64,000 nt of DNA from Paraburkholderia phenazinium (GTDB taxonomy: Bacteria; Pseudomonadota; Gammaproteobacteria; Burkholderiales; Burkholderiaceae), in assembly GCF_900141745.1 (NCBI RefSeq), contig NZ_FSRM01000001.1:2108001-2172000 (forward strand), in the 5' to 3' direction. Positions 61,901-64,000 of this stretch are shown one piece after another. The notes under the pieces are model-generated. The model saw nothing but the letters and a program-made list of their open reading frames with translations, was not told the origin of the DNA and ran no database searches. Within the stretch, counting starts at the first letter, position 1; each line of letters begins with the position of its first letter. The translations under genes and the position numbers were made by a program.

Positions 61901-64000
61901 AGAACGGTATCGACGGCCTCAATGCCGACATGACCAATGTGGTCAAGTACGACGACGCAAGCCACGGCCAGATCAGCCTGGACGGCGCGAACGGCACGAC
62001 GATTGCCAACGTGAAGGCGGGTGTTGCCGACATGGACGCGGTGAACGTTTCGCAGCTGAAGGACGTGGACACGCGTGCCCAGGACGGTATCAACGGCCTT
62101 AATGGTCAGATGGCATCGGTCCAGGACGGCATCAACGGTCTGAACGGTGATATGGCAACGGTGAAGGACGGTATCGATGGCCTGAATGGCCAGATGGCAT
62201 CTGTCCAGAACGGCATCGACGGCCTCAACGCCGACATGACCAATGTGGTCAAGTACGACGACGCAAGCCACGGCCAGATCACGCTGGACGGCGTGAACGG
62301 CACGACGATCGCAAACGTGAAAGCCGGTGTCGCCGACATGGACGCGGTGAACGTTTCGCAACTGAAGGACGTGGACACGCGTGCCCAGGACGGCATTAAC
62401 GGCCTGAATGGTGAAATGGCAACGGTGAAGGATGGTATCGACGGACTGAACGGCCAGATGGCATCGGTGCAGAACGGTATCGACGGTCTGAATGGTGAAG
62501 TCGGCAAGAACACTGGCGACATTACCAACATCACGAACCAGATCAACAATGGTGAGATCGGTCTGGTGCAGCAGGACGCGACGAGCCGCAACATCACGGT
62601 TGCAGCGAACACGGACGGCACAGTGGTGGACTTCACGGGCACGGCAGGCACGCGTCAGCTGAAGGGTGTATCTGAAGGCACGGCCGACACGGACGCAGTG
62701 AACGTTTCGCAGCTGAAGGCCGCAGGCCTGAACGTGGACACGTCGGGCAATGTGACGAACGCGTTTGTTGCCTACGACGACGCGACGAAGGGTCAGGTCA
62801 CGCTGGGTGGTGCAACGGGTACGACGATCTCGAACGTGAAGGCAGGTGTTGCCGACATGGACGCGGTGAACGTTTCGCAACTGAAGGACGTGGACACGCG
62901 TGCCCAGGACGGTATCAACGGCCTGAACGGTCAGATGGCATCGGTCCAGGACGGTATCAATGGCCTGAACGGTGACATGGCTTCGGTCAAGGACGGCATC
63001 AACGGCCTGAACGGCGACATGGCCTCGGTCAAGGACGGCATCAACGGCCTGAACGGCGAGATGGCTTCTGTCCAGAACGGCATCGACGGCATCAACGCCG
63101 ACATGACCAACGTGGTCAAGTACGACGACGCAAGTCACGGCCAGATCAGCCTGGACGGTGCAAACGGCACGACGATCTCGAACGTGAAGGCCGGCGTTGC
63201 CGACATGGACGCGGTGAACGTGGCACAGCTGAAGGACGTGGACACACGTGCCCAGGACGGTATCAACGGCCTGAATGGTGAGATGGCAACGGTGAAGGAC
63301 GGTATCGACGGCCTGAACGGCCAGATGGCATCGGTGCAGAACGGTATCGACGGCCTGAATGGCGAAGTCGGCAAGAACACTGGCGACATTACCAACATCA
63401 CGAACCAGATCAACAATGGTGAAATCGGTCTGGTGCAGCAGGACGCGACGAGCCGCAACATCACGGTTGCAGCGAACACGGACGGCACAGTGGTGGACTT
63501 CACGGGCACGGCAGGCACGCGTCAGCTGAAGGGTGTATCTGAAGGCACGGCCGACACGGACGCAGTGAACGTTTCGCAGCTGAAGGCCGCAGGCCTGAAC
63601 GTGGACACGTCGGGCAACGTGACGAACGCGTTTGTTGCATACGATGACGCGACGAAGGGCCAGGTCACGCTGGGCGGCGCAACTGGCACGACGATCTCGA
63701 ACGTGAAGGCGGGCGTTGCCGACATGGACGCAGTGAACGTTGCCCAACTGAAGGACGTGGACACACGTGCCCAGGATGGCATCAATGGCCTGAACGGCGA
63801 GATGGCATCGGTGAAGGACGGTATCGACGGTCTGAATGGCCAGATGGCTTCTGTCCAGAATGGCATCGACGGCATCAACGCCGACATGACCAATGTGGTC
63901 AAGTACGACGACGCAAGCCACGGCCAGATCAGCCTGGACGGCGCGAACGGCACGACGATCGCAAACGTGAAAGCCGGTGTTGCCGACATGGACGCGGTGA
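58924..64000 (+). CDS. Large trimeric autotransporter adhesin, 3' end outside the window
   Basis: The frame opens at GTG 58924, with AGGA upstream, and stays open to the window edge: at least 1692 residues. It starts with an ESPR (MNKSYKTVWNETTGTYVAAP) and signal (ATALGSLAFAPSAMA). The region to about 195 is almost identical to the divergent adhesin. A YadA-type head (about 215-350) follows, with SIAIGQAATSVGAAAIAVG and SVSIGTNSTASGSQSTALG. Then come neck and stalk units (RQLKGVSAGTANTDAVNVAQ). From about residue 830 the stalk is built from 14-residue units of the form MASVQNGIDGLNAD. The C-terminal YadA anchor has not been reached. The surface role is adhesion or autoaggregation by family knowledge. 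Confidence 0.95.
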   Translation, partial: MNKSYKTVWNETTGTYVAAPELAKGRSKSSRKARGVSTSNVLGTGGVMLATALGSLAFAPSAMAGSIVNCSGTASTSYFSFTGSSSAGNGVWGSSATLPTTPATCGGSGAGGTGIALAENGNYFNPDSTNATLLVGATGSNSAGTISLYGPMGINMMNQVDMHSNKIVNVAAGALSASSMDAVNGSQLFATNTNVSNLQTTVNNITNGNAGVKYFHANSTGADSTASGTNSIAIGQAATSVGAAAIAVGMNATTSGNNSTSIGGDSKAGNHSVSIGNGADTSGADYGVAVGVNSSANGLWATAMGASAAASGDKSVSIGTNSTASGSQSTALGLQATASAANSVALGSGSTTTANLTAAGYNPGNSTLSGTASTANGEVSVGSAGKERRVTNVAAGSAATDAVNVSQLMSEDAKVNADGTATAAALGGGASYDASTGTIKAPTYVVQSGTFSDVGSALTKLDGATTKNTSDISTLNTTVNNITNGTAGLVQQNATTHAITVASATAGTTVDFTGTAGTRQLKGVSAGTANTDAVNVAQLKAAGLNVDTSGNATNAFVAYDDTSKGKVTLGGGASGTTITDVKAGALSASSMDAVNGSQLYATNTNVTNLQNTVNNINNGTAGLVQQNATTKVITVASATDGALVDFTGTQGARQLTGVSKGAVNASSVDAINGAQLFAASQSEAAALGGGAAVNADGSVKAPTYSINGSTYNNVGDALTAAASVGAGVDPNAVAYNDGSKDVVTLKGAEGTTLSNVKAGVADMDAVNVGQLKAAGLNTDDSGNVTNAFVAYDDATKGQVTLGGATGTTISNVKAGVADMDAVNVSQLKDVDTRAQDGINGLNGEMATVKDGIDGLAGQVAQNTDGINGLNGDMATVKDGINGLNGQMASVQNGIDGLNADMTNVVKYDDASHGQISLDGANGTTIANVKAGVADMDAVNVSQLKDVDTRAQDGINGLNGEMATVKDGIDGLAGQVAQNTDGINGLNGQMASVQNGIDGLNADMTNVVKYDDASHGQISLDGANGTTIANVKAGVADMDAVNVSQLKDVDTRAQDGINGLNGQMASVQDGINGLNGDMATVKDGIDGLNGQMASVQNGIDGLNADMTNVVKYDDASHGQITLDGVNGTTIANVKAGVADMDAVNVSQLKDVDTRAQDGINGLNGEMATVKDGIDGLNGQMASVQNGIDGLNGEVGKNTGDITNITNQINNGEIGLVQQDATSRNITVAANTDGTVVDFTGTAGTRQLKGVSEGTADTDAVNVSQLKAAGLNVDTSGNVTNAFVAYDDATKGQVTLGGATGTTISNVKAGVADMDAVNVSQLKDVDTRAQDGINGLNGQMASVQDGINGLNGDMASVKDGINGLNGDMASVKDGINGLNGEMASVQNGIDGINADMTNVVKYDDASHGQISLDGANGTTISNVKAGVADMDAVNVAQLKDVDTRAQDGINGLNGEMATVKDGIDGLNGQMASVQNGIDGLNGEVGKNTGDITNITNQINNGEIGLVQQDATSRNITVAANTDGTVVDFTGTAGTRQLKGVSEGTADTDAVNVSQLKAAGLNVDTSGNVTNAFVAYDDATKGQVTLGGATGTTISNVKAGVADMDAVNVAQLKDVDTRAQDGINGLNGEMASVKDGIDGLNGQMASVQNGIDGINADMTNVVKYDDASHGQISLDGANGTTIANVKAGVADMDAV
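58982..59513 (+). repeat. Right arm of the ~530-bp inverted repeat
   Basis: This segment is the inverted, nearly identical partner of 57717-58248. The two arms are separated by about 730 bp that contain both start codons, both ESPR segments and both promoters. Confidence 0.85.
62494..64000 (+). repeat. 867-bp in-frame tandem repeat with nested 42-bp units
   Basis: The segment starting GGTGAAGTCGGCAAGAAC at 62494 recurs at 63361 as GGCGAAGTCGGCAAGAAC and continues nearly identical, a period of 867 bp or 289 codons. Inside each copy are 42-bp (14-codon) units. Between matched landmarks the first copy measures 225 bp (62893-63118) and the second 141 bp (63760-63901), a difference of exactly two 42-bp units. 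Confidence 0.9.

Noticed and set aside
59908..63921. A 1337-codon open frame on the minus strand, rich in Val, His, Asp and Arg
   Set aside because: It is the antisense of the repetitive adhesin gene; repeats with strong codon bias keep the opposite frame open. It has no ribosome site and no recognisable domains.

Overview
The window looks like a chromosomal segment of a Burkholderiaceae betaproteobacterium, most likely Paraburkholderia. This rests on uniformly high GC, two Burkholderia-type general porins, the argA-yggX pair next to a long hrpA, a ProP-type carrier, and Rhs/VgrG and trimeric autotransporter families typical of that group. The genus is inferred from family resemblance, not from a marker gene. 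No rRNA, tRNA, CRISPR array or intact insertion sequence was seen.

Layout. 1-4330: the 3' part of an AraC-type regulator, divergent from a DUF1479 putative Fe(II) oxygenase, then a PCMT-like methyltransferase and an exported beta-propeller lactonase. 4756-12241: a compact type VI secretion cargo cassette of VgrG, Eag chaperone, PAAR-Rhs protein with a C-terminal HNH/ENDO VII-like nuclease tip, and a SUKH-type immunity protein, with overlapping junctions from the chaperone onward. 12285-17802: class II aldolase, unknown protein, porin, LysR regulator and a transposase-derived DNA-binding protein. 18255-21196: periplasmic binding protein translationally coupled to an orphan histidine kinase.

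21463-33388 reads as one catabolic locus. It holds a peptide-type ABC importer with fused ATPases, a porin, a LysR regulator, and a deacylase / ornithine-cyclodeaminase-like / serine-hydrolase operon. The same dyad, GTGATC-N9-GATCAC, occurs before the importer and before the enzyme operon, with one mismatch in the porin/LysR gap. A TAGGAT or TAGCAT hexamer lies 45-46 nt further on in each case, so one LysR protein may control uptake, outer-membrane entry and breakdown of one unknown substrate.

33555-38322 is a chemotaxis module with a sigma-28-like promoter, a soluble double-PAS receptor, CheR, CheD and a triple-CheW scaffold, but no CheA, CheB or CheY. 38402-48612 holds envelope, signalling and metabolic genes: LprI-like and SH3 proteins, a DapD-like enzyme, a GGDEF-EAL protein, GST, a flavin disulfide reductase, a phosphoesterase and ProP. 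49352-55584 holds yggX and argA divergent from hrpA across only 23 bp.

55985-64000 holds two divergent trimeric autotransporter adhesins. Their 5' coding regions form a nearly identical inverted repeat of about 530 bp per arm. The right-hand gene carries large nested tandem repeats and runs off the window.
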